Shown here piece by piece: positions 37,101 to 48,623 of a stretch of DNA of 64,000 nt. The notes below the pieces were generated by a model that was not told the DNA's origin, ran no database searches, and worked only from the letters and a program-made list of their open reading frames with translations. A program made the translations under genes and the position numbers. Origin of the DNA: Callaeas wilsoni (lineage: Eukaryota; Chordata; Aves; Passeriformes; Callaeidae); the NCBI GenBank assembly GCA_013398955.1, contig VWPU01005257.1, positions 1 through 64,000 of the forward strand, in the 5' to 3' direction. Position 1 is the stretch's first letter; each line of letters starts with the position of its first letter.

Positions 37101-39953
37101 TCAGGTAGTTGTTTTCTATAGCTGAATTTGTTAGGCCGGTTGCCCTAGCAGTCAGGAATAGAACTGCTTGCCCACACACAGCCCAGAGTAATGCAGATCC
37201 CTGCTGCCTTCTGAAGTGCTCACCACTGGGCTCACTGTGGGATTCACAAGCTCAGCTCACAGAATCAGGCCAAAAAACCCATATGCAACCAACGCTGAGC
37301 CTTCTGTCAACTTGCAACCAACACTGAGCCTTCTGTCAGCCTGCAGTTTAGTTGCTCTACTTCTGAGTAGGCATAGGAAAACAAGCTCAATGGTACCTGA
37401 AACGCTTACTCCTGTTCAGGTTTTGTCAAACCATCATTCATCCTCTTGTCCAGTGTAGCCCTTATTTCACACACAACACTGAAAATCACGAAACTGCCAA
37501 AACACAACTGTCTTCCAGAGCAGAACTTTCATCTGCATCCACAAAACCCTGGAAATAGTTACCAGGTATGGAAAGCATTTGATTTCAGAGACCTGCCTCA
37601 GGGAAGGAAAGAGGGAACATGTGAAAACCAAGGTCCAAATTCTCTATAAGGGTGGGTAGATTCCTCACGGGAAGGTCTGTGAGCAAAGGAATACACACTA
37701 CTTTGGAACTCTTCTACATGGAAATCTTATGGGGGCTTTGCAATATTCTTGAATGCCTCTGAAAAATTCTAGGCATGTGAGATGAAATCCTGGCTCTCAA
37801 TGAGAGTTTTGTCTCTGATTTCAGAAGGGTCAGGGTTTCTTTCATTCGTGGACTTGTTTTGGTTCTTTCATAGCAAAGACAGTACTTTATTGAGACAAGA
37901 CCAAACTCAATGGAGAGTCCAAATTAGATTAAATGAAGTCTAGGCTGATGCATATTACAAACTCTTCCAGCTTTTTCATCATATATGTTACATCAACAAA
38001 CTCTCACTAAGACTTTCTGAGGCACATTTAGCCCCTTTCACTCCTCCAATTTCTTTACTTTTGGCTATGTCTATGAGGCTTAATCATTATGCTTCTTTAA
38101 GCCTTATGTTGTATGAAAACACACTAAAACTGGTCTAAATGTCTACTTTTCTGGCTTGAGTATACAAAATAACATGGGTGTAATGTGTCATATGACACTT
38201 CAGTTATCATTATGCTGCTGGGAAATCATGCCCCTTTACCAAAGCAGTTTAGACATAATCTGTATTTTCTGACTCCTAAAGGGAAAAACCCCAAAGTTAT
38301 AGTTTTGTGAAATCTTTATCACAAACCAACATCAAGTGCACCTTCTTGCTAAAAGTACAAGTGAGAAAGGCTGAGCCAGTAAAAAGATCACATGGTGCCT
38401 CTTCTGTCACAGTGATATGAATTTGAGCTTTCAGGAGCTTTGCTGAGTTATGACATATAAATTCTGTCCAGGCCTTCAGAAAACTGAGGATTCTTACAAC
38501 ATCTTTCAGGACATATCTGGTAAAAACCATACCCACCCCTCTGTCTACAGTGCTTGTAATCCCACTTGGCCTTTTTTACCAATAACTGAAAAAGATACCT
38601 GATCTACATGGCAGGTGATTCTTTGAAATCTGAAAAAAATAAGCATGGATTGCCAATAGTTCTTCTCATTTATCTGTTGAAGAAGCTATTTTCTCAACAG
38701 AAAAAGAATGAAAATGCCACTTGAAAGAGTGTGAGCATTAATTTGGATCTACAGCAAAGAAATGTTGAAATTGCAAGGACTATGATTTAACTGCATGCTG
38801 AAATGAGCAGTATAGCTATTTTTAAGGGTCCCAATCTTTTTAAGTGAGATTTTTTTTCTAAATAGTGACATAATAGGAAACTGGACAGTGCAGATTATAA
38901 AAAATCATCTAAAAAAAGGCAAGAATAAAATTAGTAGTGGTGATCTGAATGCTTAAAGAGATATGATGGTGAGATCTACTAGCATTTCTTGAAATTTCAT
39001 GGCAACAACTTTCTTGCAACTGCTTTTGATTTTCCCCAGTTTATGATTATCTACATTAATCAATGGTGCCAGATTGGAATCTACGTTCAATTTACTCAGC
39101 TTTCTCTTTTTGAGCTCTTGTAGGCAATATAAGCTATGACCTTCTCCCCCCAAACAGAAGAGATGGCCCAGCCAAGTGCTCCAGTAGAACTCAGAGTAAA
39201 ACCACATTCACAAAAAGCAAGAAACAAAACGAAAAGCTTACTGAGATAAATGAATTCCTTGAAGGGACACAGTGAAAGAAGAATCCTCCTCCAAATCAAA
39301 CCACGGAACATAAAAGATTGAAAAAAAGACCAGATCCTCAAATAATGTAAATCCTTGCAGTGCTACTGCTTTCAGCAGAGCCTGCTGATTTGCACTAGTT
39401 GAGGAGAGGCCTAGGGATTTTAATTTTACTTTGTTGGGCCCTAATTATTGCCAATGTGAATAACAAAGATTAAGTTCCTTGTTGCCACTGATCTTTATAT
39501 CATCTCTTTTTTTTCTTCTCCATGTTTTTGATCACCTTGTTCTCATTCAGGCAATACTGTAATCAATTTTTTCACTGCATGTTTTAAGAATCTGGCAGTA
39601 ATAATTAAATTTGGTAAGCTAACTGCTGAAGGGATGTTATGTACTGCTTTAGAAAGAAGCTAAATTAGGCACATACAGGTTCTGAGTAATAAATGATAAT
39701 GCTTTTCTGTGTATTTCTACCAGGTAAATGCTTGGTGACTCTTCAACTAGGGCCCTTAGAAATGACATATTTCCTCCAAAAAAAAGGACATTATGTCTAT
39801 TCTAACGTAGTTTTGAGTGCAGCAGCACATTTCGAGGCATGCTCAGCTACACAGCCATAGGCAACCTCCCAGAGACGCCTTCTCAGCTCTGCCAGAACGC
39901 TAAGAGATCTCCAGCCTGGAGGGTACTCCCTGGAGAGAGGCCTGGCTCCTTAC
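34128..39953. other. ABLIM1: Large ABLIM1 intron between two cassette exons
   Basis: A 5.8-kb intron. It contains the polypyrimidine region next to the 34127 acceptor and a 29-bp tandem duplication at 37285-37342. No other exon with ABLIM1 similarity was found. Confidence 0.55.
37285..37342. repeat. 29-bp tandem duplication
   Basis: Two adjacent 29-bp copies of GCAACCAAC(G/A)CTGAGCCTTCTGTCA... differ at three positions. It is a recent local duplication inside an ABLIM1 intron. Confidence 0.85.
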
Positions 39954-40073
39954 CTTTGACATGGGGGATGAAGTGGTGTCGGAAGGGGGAGTTGGGGCGG
40001 GAGTCATGGAGCGCGGGGCCGCGGCTGCTCGTGCGCGGGGGTGCCACGCGCTGCGCCCCCAGAGCCAGCAGCT
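39954..40073 (-). CDS. ABLIM1: ABLIM1 cassette exon, GC-rich (SRPNSPFRHHFIPHVK)
   Basis: This 120-nt exon is phase 1 at both ends (39 full codons). Its C-terminal part, DSRPNSPFRHHFIPHVK, matches an alternatively used linker exon known from the longer mammalian ABLIM1 isoforms. The N-terminal half (ELLALGAQRVAPPRTSS, followed by RGPALH) is only loosely similar to mammals. The acceptor is CTGCCGCAG and the donor GTAAGG. The exon and its flanks are extremely GC- and CpG-rich compared with the introns around it. Being symmetric, it can be included or skipped without changing frame. Confidence 0.9.
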
Positions 40074-42379
40074 CTGCGGCAGCGGGGAGGCGGGGGGCAG
40101 GACAGAACGGAGACAAAGAAAAGCGATAAGAGACAGGCAGGGAAGGAGGCTTCGAAGGGAGGAGGAAAAAAAAAGGCATTGAACAATTAGGGTTCTGGAA
40201 AGAAGGAAGGAGAAAAAAACAAAACGGTTAAAGACGCACCAAAGGGTCCGTAAATGTTAAGACAAAATTACAGGAAGTATTAGAAGAGAGGCTTAGGTTT
40301 GAACTGCATCGCTAATTTGGCATAACGTCATTGGCTTAATGAGCTTCTGACCTATGCCTCGTTACCAGAACGTAGCCTGCTACCAGCATGCAAACATCAC
40401 AAACATTGATGCTCAATTAGTTGAGAAAGCAGCTGGTTTGAAAAGTGCCTGACCAAAATATGTCAGTCAAGAGGCATGCAAGCTGTTTTCTATTGTTTTA
40501 AGACATTCCAAAAATGCTGCCAACATCAGCTAGGGCACGGCGGGAGGAAAAGGCTGCAAACTTTTTCAGAACTTGTAGCACTCGATTTTTGAAGAACCTT
40601 ATGCTGACAACGTCAGTACAGCAGTTCACTTCTCTCTCAAGTTCACTTCTCTCTCAAGGGCTAGCTGGGAGCACAGGAGAAGTTATCTGGGGCCACTGGG
40701 TTTGTTCAGAGAGAAATTATTCTTGCAAAATAATGTGGTGAAAAGAAGTGCCATTAGGAGAAAAAAAAGGTAAATATACAACTGCTATTATTCAACATGA
40801 GTAATTACTGTAGGAAAATTATTACTGTAGGAAAATTATTAAAGTAGCTTTAACAATTACCCCAAGACAGGGTAGAAAACATCAAATGATGAATTATACA
40901 GAATTACTTCTGTGTTGTAGGAGGATCAGTAACAGGTGAGCCCAAGATGAGATCATCTGAACAGAGATAAGTTTGAACAAATTTCTTCTCAGAAAATACT
41001 TCAGGCTGTGGACTTTGGAAGATTTTACATTGGATCACAACTCTGGCTTGAGCCCATCTGCCCATCACAAGAGTTACATAAACAGATATTGCTTCTGGGG
41101 AAGGTCTTTGACTGAACACAAACAGTAAAACTCAATCACAGTCAAGTCTGGAATAGGGCATGGATTTGTTCGTATCCCTGAGACAACAGATAAAAATGGA
41201 AAAATGCCCTCAGAACTGGAGAATCGAGGGACAGAAGTTTGCAGCTTTTTCACGTTTTCAAGTCTCTTTCAGTTTCAGTTCTAACGTCATCTTAAAACAC
41301 AGTCATGTTGTCAGCACTAAGTATCAGACACAATTTGCTTCTGTCCCACCTCCCTTGGGTCCCTTAAATAAGGCATTCACTGACAGACACAATTGGCTGC
41401 TTTCAGCCCACCCCCACTAGGAAATGGCTACAGCATTCAAGTTCCACAGTGGTGGCTCTATTATAAATCTTTAATTTTAAAAATGCAGTTCCTATTGCAT
41501 ATGGGCTTTTGGCATCCCAACTGTTCAGCTGTAATCACCAAGGAAGATGAAACCGTGTGATTGTATCACTTAATTTAAAAACAGATCACAAAGATTTATT
41601 TCATTACCACACATAGTAAAATCAGTCTTGAAAAGTCTTCAATGAATAGTATTTAGTGATACATTTTTATGCAGTTTGGGTGTGGAGGAATAGTTCATTT
41701 TCATATCTTGCTTTTAGATACACAACCGGTAATTTTGAAGGCACTGGGAACCTGAATGACCTGTACATTTTCTATATTGTACATAGGACTTGTACATCAC
41801 TGCTAAACCAGAAAGTAAAGCTTGTGTTTTCAAGTGTTCCCAGGCAATTGCCTATGGCTTTAATTAAAAAGTTACCTTCTGAGTCCGTGTCTTCAAAAAT
41901 GACTAGCTATTTGTAACATATGGGTGTTTTGCTTCTGAATATGAGATTCTGTGGCTGCACCAAGCTTTAAAGGAATTTTTTACAAGGGAATAAATCTACA
42001 TTGCTAACTTCTGTACAGTCAAGCCATAATTTTTGTTTCCAATATGTGATACTTTTCCCAAACTCCAGAATGAAGTTTGCGATTCACTGCTGCAAATTTT
42101 CACTTGCTTTCAGAAACATACAAATATTTTTAAAAGAGTTGATTGGAAACAAAACCAGAAGATGCATAGTTATTATGCAAGAAACAGCCAGCCTAGTGCA
42201 AAAGACTACGTCGTCAATCCAGAACAAAAAAACAGGTAGAAAATGAGATATTAAAATACACAATGATTTTTCAATCCTAAACTTCCACTTCTAAGAGAAA
42301 CAAGTGCTTCACTGCACCACTGAATGCCACAATAAAGAAACAATATTTTTGCATGTAGTTGTAATGCAGTTGCCCTTAC
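40074..42379. other. ABLIM1: ABLIM1 intron with two short tandem duplications
   Basis: Next to the GC-rich exon the intron stays purine-rich (40090-40240). It holds two small direct duplications: GTTCACTTCTCTCTCAA at 40624-40640 and 40641-40657, and ATTACTGTAGGAAAATT at 40804-40820 and 40821-40837. No other gene was seen. Confidence 0.6.
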
Positions 42380-42509
42380 CAGGTCTGTGGAAATGCTGGG
42401 GGGAACGTGACATGGTGGGGGTGTAGCTGTGCCGACTGTACACGGGAGAGTTGATGGAGCCCTGGCTGGTAGACCTGTGAATCATGCGGTCCCGAACGTC
42501 CTGGTAGCC
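42380..42509 (-). CDS. ABLIM1: ABLIM1 exon: GYQDVRDRMIHRSTSQGS linker block
   Basis: This 130-nt exon (43 codons plus one base, phase 0 to 1) reads GYQDVRDRMIHRSTSQGS and ends in SRSPQHFHRP. The acceptor is CCTGCAG and the donor GTAAGG. Because it starts in phase 0 and ends in phase 1, it is the entry to the run of phase-1 exons downstream. It can join directly to several of them in frame. Its HRSTSQGS segment is a plausible basophilic-kinase site (inference). Confidence 0.96.
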
Positions 42510-43780
42510 CTGCAGGACAGAGGCATCCACTGATAAATGTAAATGCACATGACACATTTTTAGCAGCACTTAACTTCCATGGATCCAAAGGCATCAGCAG
42601 AAGCGACTGAAATAGCAACATCCCTTAAGCTTTCAACCTACTTCATTAGCACAGCTCTCCAAGGGTCTGCTCCAACCCATTTTTATAGTCAGAATTCAGT
42701 CTTGGAAGGTTCCAACTCCACCTGTAATTTCTATTAAATTCTATAAAATCCTAGATTTGCCCACATTCTCTGACTCCATAAGGGAAGCTACATCCAAAGC
42801 ATGTGTGTCCTGCAGTGTCCTGCACAAGACACACGAGCTGGCCACCAGTGAGCTAACTTGGAGACCAGCAAGATTTCAATAGCTGCAGCACAGACCTCTC
42901 TGTGGCTAAATTTACCATGTGCCACAACCAGCTATATCAGCAGGTATTTATATCCAAATCAGACTCCCCATGCATCTGAAAACACGACGCCTTCTTGTAT
43001 AGCAAAATTCCATTTACTTGGTTTCCTCGGGGTAAAAAAAGCCAATAAAATAAACTAACAAAAAACCTCAAAACAAACAATGCCCTCACCACCCCCCCAT
43101 CCCTCCATGAAGCAAACTAAACCAGGATGAAAGGGAAAGGACTGATGTTAATGCATGAAGATTTACAAGAAATTTTATAGTCCTTAATTTTTAACTAGTA
43201 GCAATCAGTACAACTTTTATGTTGCAAAGAAGCAACACGATAATGCAATGCTAATGATTCTGCAGGAGCATCTATTGTATCCTGACAAATGACTTCCCAA
43301 ATGTTTCGTGTTATTATGATGTTTAAATTAACTGCTCTGCCAAAGCAAAACCAAAGCAGACCATAGCTATGTTTTCTTCAAGACAAAACTGTAAATGTTT
43401 CAGTAGCAAACATGGGTTATTATTTAGATGCTTAGAAAAGCATTTTATCTCCTGTAAATCCTGCAGCTCCCGAGATCTGAATCCGCCTGTGCCACAAGGA
43501 ACAGGAATGTACCAGAAGTGACGCCTGCTGGACAAAGGGCTCTGCTTTACAGACAGCTATTGGGGAGGAGTGGCAGCTCCACTTTTTGTGCAATCTCTCA
43601 ATAAGAGCTTAATGTTTCCTTCTTAGAAATAATTTTTGTTAAGTTTCAACATTCAGAGAACATGCCCGTGTGGCAAACAGAGATGGATTTGACTAAAAAC
43701 AAACCCAGTGCCTGCACTGGCTCGAGGGAGTAATTCTAATCACAGTAGGACAGTGCCCCCAAAGGTTCCACCAAACTTAC
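42510..43780. other. ABLIM1: ABLIM1 intron, nothing further seen
   Basis: Ordinary intron between the SPRTLSPTPSAE and GYQDVRDRM exons. A weak CR1-tail-like stretch at 42700-42750 (GGAAGGTTCCAACTCC) was noted but not called. Confidence 0.55.
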
Positions 43781-43816
43781 TTCTGCAGAAGGGGTGGGTG
43801 ATAATGTCCTTGGAGA
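43781..43816 (-). CDS. ABLIM1: ABLIM1 exon: short linker exon SPRTLSPTPSAE
   Basis: This 12-codon exon, SPRTLSPTPSAE, is in phase 0 at both ends, with a TTTGCAG acceptor and a consensus GTAAGT donor. It contains repeated Ser/Thr-Pro dipeptides, which are potential proline-directed kinase sites. It is the first coding exon downstream of the intronic CpG island at 46200-46440. Any transcript starting there would probably splice into it. Confidence 0.94.
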
Positions 43817-45557
43817 CTGCAAAGACATAAAAAATAAGATTATGAAATATCATTGCATATACTGGGACAGAAAATGGTAATCTAAACATTGCTGCAGATA
43901 CTCTGATATATGGCAATGTAAAGTGGCAATGCAGAAATTACTGAGCCCATCCCAGCACCGGAACCTGCTTTTTCCACATTGCTCAGGGACTGGTCCATAA
44001 ATCATTGAAGTTTAAAGTTTCTGGGAGAATCTTTATAAGCGTGATTAATTCAGCCAAGTACCATGCAAGATCATCTTAGCCATCTAATCATTGTGGTAAT
44101 TAAAACATAGCTGTAAAGATGGAAATCAGAAAGAGTTATTAATTTAGTAACCATACCTGTTATGAAGAAATCTTTAAAATGGAAATCAAAAGTAAATAAA
44201 CTTAACTCAGAGCTTTGCATGGAAAATCAAAATACAGAATATCTTTCAGGATGAAGCATGTTTTCCCTCCAACGCACTCACTCTGGCAAAAATGTGCTTC
44301 TCCCCAAGGCCTTACATTTCATACCCATGCAGAGGAGCACGTAGTTGTCATCAACATTTCTTTGATATGACCTCCTTTAAATCTCTGTGTTCCCCCATGG
44401 TTACGTAAGGAGAACAGACAGGAATTACAAGCATATGTATTGAAAGAACGGCACAAAGGCCAGTGGGCAGAAATATGCACAATAGTATGAAAAGTTTCTG
44501 TAACACAGATAGGGAAACTGAGGCAAGAAATACTTTTAGAAGACACATATGATTATGCATGTGCTGATGGTGCAAACAAGAATAAAGGCTGTGTGTAATT
44601 ACCAGTTACGTGCTCTTCAACCACCAGACAATTTGAAGCTGGGAGCTCAGGATTTAATTATTTCCTTTGTGCACAAAACTTCAATATTATTTGTCATAAT
44701 AAACTGGGCAAGAGATTATGCTTTTAAATAAGACCACAATTATAGAATGATATAGCTATTAAGATAATATCTCAGAAGCAAAACTGCTGATTCTGGTCTA
44801 ACTACTACACTGATGTACAACAGCAGTAACGTAAAATGTATGCAGAGTTTCTGGTAATAAATATCCAGCTGGTAAACATCCATACATTTTGGATTGAGAG
44901 ACCATTCACTCTCATGGAGCTGGTGACACTGGGAATGCTAAGTATCCAAACAAAGGAGCAACGTTTTTTATTGGATACCAGACACCTCCTTTTCAGCAAG
45001 TTTCCATAAATCTGTTAAAGACTGCTTTTGCTACTTTCCATCAAAGCCTTGAAAGTCTTTTACATTCGTATTCTCCTAATTCCTATCATCTAACAGCAGC
45101 AACTGTAAAAACTTTGCTCCACATGAAACACACCATACACGCTGCTTTGGAACAACATTCTCTACAACCCTGAGAGCTAACCTGAAACTTTCAATATGAA
45201 TGAAAAAAGCACACGTTGTGAGCTGCATTCCCACATTCTTCTACTAGCAATTCATGTGTTACTGTAAATAAATGAATTTCTGTCATCTTTCTCCATCACT
45301 AGCTGACATAATCTCGTTGCTATTTGGGAAATGGAACCTCACTCTGCAGCCAAGTTACTGTTTTATCACACACAGGTGAACTGTCAGATCTCAAACTCTG
45401 AAGCTGCCAAGGAATGTTTGGTTCTCCAGGTATTAAAACCTGGTCTATCACAGAAGGCCACGCTATGGTCAGTTTGAAACACGCTGTGCAGGCGACTGAG
45501 AAAAGCTGCTCCAGTCCAGAACAGCAAGCCAGTGGAAATACAGCAATGACTGCAGCT

Positions 45558-45676
45558 AGGGAAGAGGAAGCAGGAAGGGCATGAGGGAAGAGGAAGGCAA
45601 AGAGGAAGAGGAAATGGAAGAGGAAGGGAAAGAAGAAAAGTAAGGGGAAAGGGAAGAGGAAGAAGAAGAAGAGGAC
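45558..45676. repeat. Polypurine (GGAAGA)n tract
   Basis: About 120 bases of almost uninterrupted purine on the plus strand, built from GGAAGA, GGGAAA and GAAGAA units. The ABLIM1 pre-mRNA carries the pyrimidine-rich complement. Long mirror-like purine tracts of this kind can form triplex DNA. Confidence 0.9.
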
Positions 45677-46199
45677 TCATTCTGACCAAATGTACATAAA
45701 ATTTCTACTGCAACAGGCTCAATTCTCTATTGCTTTGAGATCTGAGAGTCTGCTCTAATACCTGAAGCCACACAGGTCATTTTGTGCTCTGGGAAATTTC
45801 TGCTAACTTTTGCAGGTGTCATTCTGCAACACAAGTTCCAGCATTTCACACTGATGCCATTTTAGCTGTCTTTTAACTGAACTACCAGGTGGGGATCTCT
45901 GCTCCATTTTGAAGCATCTATCATATTAGAAAAAATTCTTTTTTCATTTTATGTCTGCTTGTTTAGTGAAAGGCGTTTCAGAGCATTCAGTGCTTTCAGC
46001 AAACAGAATACTTGAAATAAAGGACGTAGAGGTAAAGTGCTGCTTCTCAATACTCTCCAAACAAAAGTTGGAGCTGAGAAAAGACGACTTGAGTGCTCAT
46101 CAGGTTGCTGCTCACAGGGCAGAACTGACAGGTCCTGAAGAACCGGAACACCTGACAATTTCTGGGAACTTCCTCACTCTGCTGCGGGCCAGCCTCGGT

Positions 46200-46440
46200 A
46201 GCAGAAAGTGAATTCCCGAGCTCGTGTGTGTTTGGGAGCCCGGTGACGGGCGGAGGCAGCCCGCGCTCCCCGCGAGAGGGCGCCGGGACAGCGCGGCCCC
46301 GGCTCCGGCTCCGGGGCCGGGATGGGATCGGGCCGGGCCGGGATTGGATTGGGATCGGGCCGGGCCGGGGGAGCCCACCCGGGCCCTGCCCTGCCCTGCC
46401 CTGCCCCGCCCCGAGAACGCGGCCTCACGCCGGCTCTGCT
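46200..46440. promoter_or_regulatory. Isolated intronic CpG island, candidate internal promoter of ABLIM1
   Basis: A sharp island of GC-rich, CpG-dense sequence in AT-rich intron, with GC boxes (GCCCCGCCCCG), a repeated CCCTG run and a duplicated GGGATCGGGCCGGGCCGGG segment. Known ABLIM1 genes have short isoforms that start downstream of the LIM domains, so an internal promoter here is plausible. The first exon downstream on the minus strand would be 43816-43781. No start codon or first exon could be defined. Confidence 0.45.
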
Positions 46441-46894
46441 CACTGCCCTGCTGTATATTCTCGCTTTCTGTGGCTAAAACGTGTCGTTTTCTTGTAGCCA
46501 ATTCCCTAGAATTCAGCTTTGTGCCCATCTCTGGATTAATTTTGGTGCTTCTTGAGCCTCTCCCCTTGTACACGCAAAAAGCATTCTTTGCTGAGACTGG
46601 TGATTTTTTTTCTTTTTCTCTTTAAATCACGGTTAGGGGCATTTCTACAGTACAAGCATAAACCGAGGGTCCCCTTTTATTTACCACCACCACATAGACA
46701 TCCTTTGCAAAGAGAATGCAGGATAAATTACTGTCTGCGCAACTAAACATGTCACCTTCTTGGCTTTTCAAAGATCACGGGGACTGATGTATGTCGTACC
46801 AAGATTGCTGTCACTCGACTACCACAACACAAACACAGGGTAAGGGATCACTCCACCCCAATGGGCTTGTGTTCTCATTAGGGCAAGGGAAGGG

Positions 46895-46975
46895 ACAAGA
46901 AACAGACACAAAGAGGTGAGGTAACTTGCCCAAGGTGACAGAAGTCAGCAGCAGCATCGGGTGAAAACCCAAGAT
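46895..46975 (-). mobile_element. MIR-type SINE fragment (reverse orientation)
   Basis: AAAGAGGTGAGGTAACTTGC followed by CCAAGGTGACAGAAGTCAGC resembles the reverse complement of the MIR/CORE-SINE region (GAGGTTAAGTAACTTGCCCA type). It is old and diverged. Confidence 0.65.
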
Positions 46976-48467
46976 CTTCTAAAAAGAAGGTGAGAGCCCC
47001 TTCTGTTTCCAGAACAAATTTCTGTAGTTACCAGGAATTAACTGAATTTAATGCTAGTGACAGTATGGTGTAAGAAAAACCCAAAGGCTTTTGCTTATTC
47101 CCAGAACAAGCATAAAAGCAGACAACTTACACCATATTGCTTTATCAGCTTCCAACATACTGCTTTATCAGTAAGAAGCTTCCCTTTGAGGATTAACAAA
47201 TAGTTCACCTTCTCTGGTGAGATTAGTTCCCCCTGTGTGACTAACAAGAGACTTGTGTTTGTAGCAGGTTTTGTGGAATGGGTCAGGCCTGTTGGAACTG
47301 GTCAGAGGTCACCAATGCATCTCACAGTGGTTTTGAACCAGATGCCAGCTGGATTCACTACCAACATAAATTGGAGGGGACAAATTCTGTAATGTTCTGA
47401 CCTATTAATCTCTTATTTTATTCCTGAGCTGAATTTCCAATTCATGATTTTAAAAACTAACTCTATAAAACATTAAAGAACAAAGGAGAAAAACTGATGC
47501 AGTTCTGACCTGCTGGTGGGCAGAACACTGATAAGAAAGCAGATTACCAGTCACACTGATCTGGTCATCTACAGACCACTGGTGCCTGAATTATTTACTG
47601 AAATTCTTTTTTCCTCAATTTATCTTCACACTCAATTCAGTTACAGTCAGTAAGGTCACTGAGATTGCCGCAGTAAATTCATTTCCACGTCCATTTAGAT
47701 TCGCATTCAGGAAGTCTGATTCACAGACAGATGGTATTGCATGATAAAACCGGCTTCACAGACTGCACTGGAATCATGTAAATAGTAATTGCAGCTATGG
47801 AAATTCACCTGAGAAAACTGGGGACCAACAATCTGAAGATATCTTTATATACAAGTTTAGAAGAATAACTGACATAGCTTTTTCTTATTGCTGCATGATA
47901 CAAGAATCCTTACTAAATGTCAGCAGGTTAAAATGTGAGGCAGGTATTTCTATAAAACAATTAACCTGCTTTCCCAGGTGGAAGAGCACTTCATCCTGAC
48001 ACAGTTCATATTTTATCCAGTACGTCTGGCAAAGTGCCCTGCTGATAAATATTTCCCTTCAGTATGGGTGAGATAAGTATCCTGCTGCACTTAGTCCATA
48101 GAATATCATGGTATTCCTCCTATTATCGTGTGAATATTGCTGCTCCACAGCACACTAGCACACTGGCTTTTGCCTCACATTCTGGACTTTGCCATTCCCA
48201 AAGATTAGGGTATCCAGGGAGTCATGAGGAAGGCCACAGAGGCAGCCTGGAAGCCTGCCCCCTGCCATTCCCCTGCTGGTGTTAACGTAGCTGTCTAATC
48301 CTGCAGTTTCACACTTGAGGCAGCACCGTGAGTGTTCCCAGTACCCCAGATGAGACAGACACAAAGCAGTGTGAACAGCAGCAGCAACGATCTCCAGGAG
48401 TGCCGATGGGAAGCGAAGCAGGCTCTGGATGCAGTGCACAGCGGAATGAGGCGCTGGGGGTCATTAC

Positions 48468-48623
48468 CTCTCCAAGACTCTGTCTCTCCTGTCTGTCCTC
48501 GTAGGCGGAGGTGTAGAATGGCTCATAAGTAATTAGGTCTGGACGTTCAATGTCATAAATGGCCTTGACTTTGGGAATGGCTGCTAAATCCTTGTAATCA
48601 AGGATTTCATTGTCTACTTTTGC
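48468..48623 (-). CDS. ABLIM1: ABLIM1 exon: linker core (AKVDNEILDYKDLAAIPKV)
   Basis: This 52-codon exon is in phase 0 at both ends, opening AKVDNEILDYKDLAAIPKVK and closing RQERQSLGE. It is one of the best conserved linker blocks of the ABLIM family; ABLIM2 and ABLIM3 have close counterparts. The acceptor is CTTTAG and the donor GTAATG, a less common donor. Two MIR-like fragments in opposite orientation lie on either side of it (46895-46975 and 48889-48990). Confidence 0.97.

Larger units (their letters stand above)
43817..48467. other. ABLIM1: ABLIM1 intron containing an internal CpG island
   Basis: This intron contains a purine-rich microsatellite (45558-45676), an isolated CpG island (46200-46440) and a MIR-like fragment (46895-46975). 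No coding exon with ABLIM1 similarity was found in it. Confidence 0.6.

Noticed and set aside
42700..42750. A weak CR1-tail-like stretch
   Set aside because: Only a few matching bases; the diagnostic ATGATCTTTAAGGTCCCTTCC core is missing.
44501..44532. A short stretch (ACAGATAGGGAAACTGAGGC) resembling part of MIR
   Set aside because: Too short and isolated to call with confidence.
46112..46573. A 153-codon minus-strand frame across the CpG island
   Set aside because: Its Gly/Pro/Arg/Ala content follows from GC-rich repeats; it does not join any ABLIM1 exon in a supported way.
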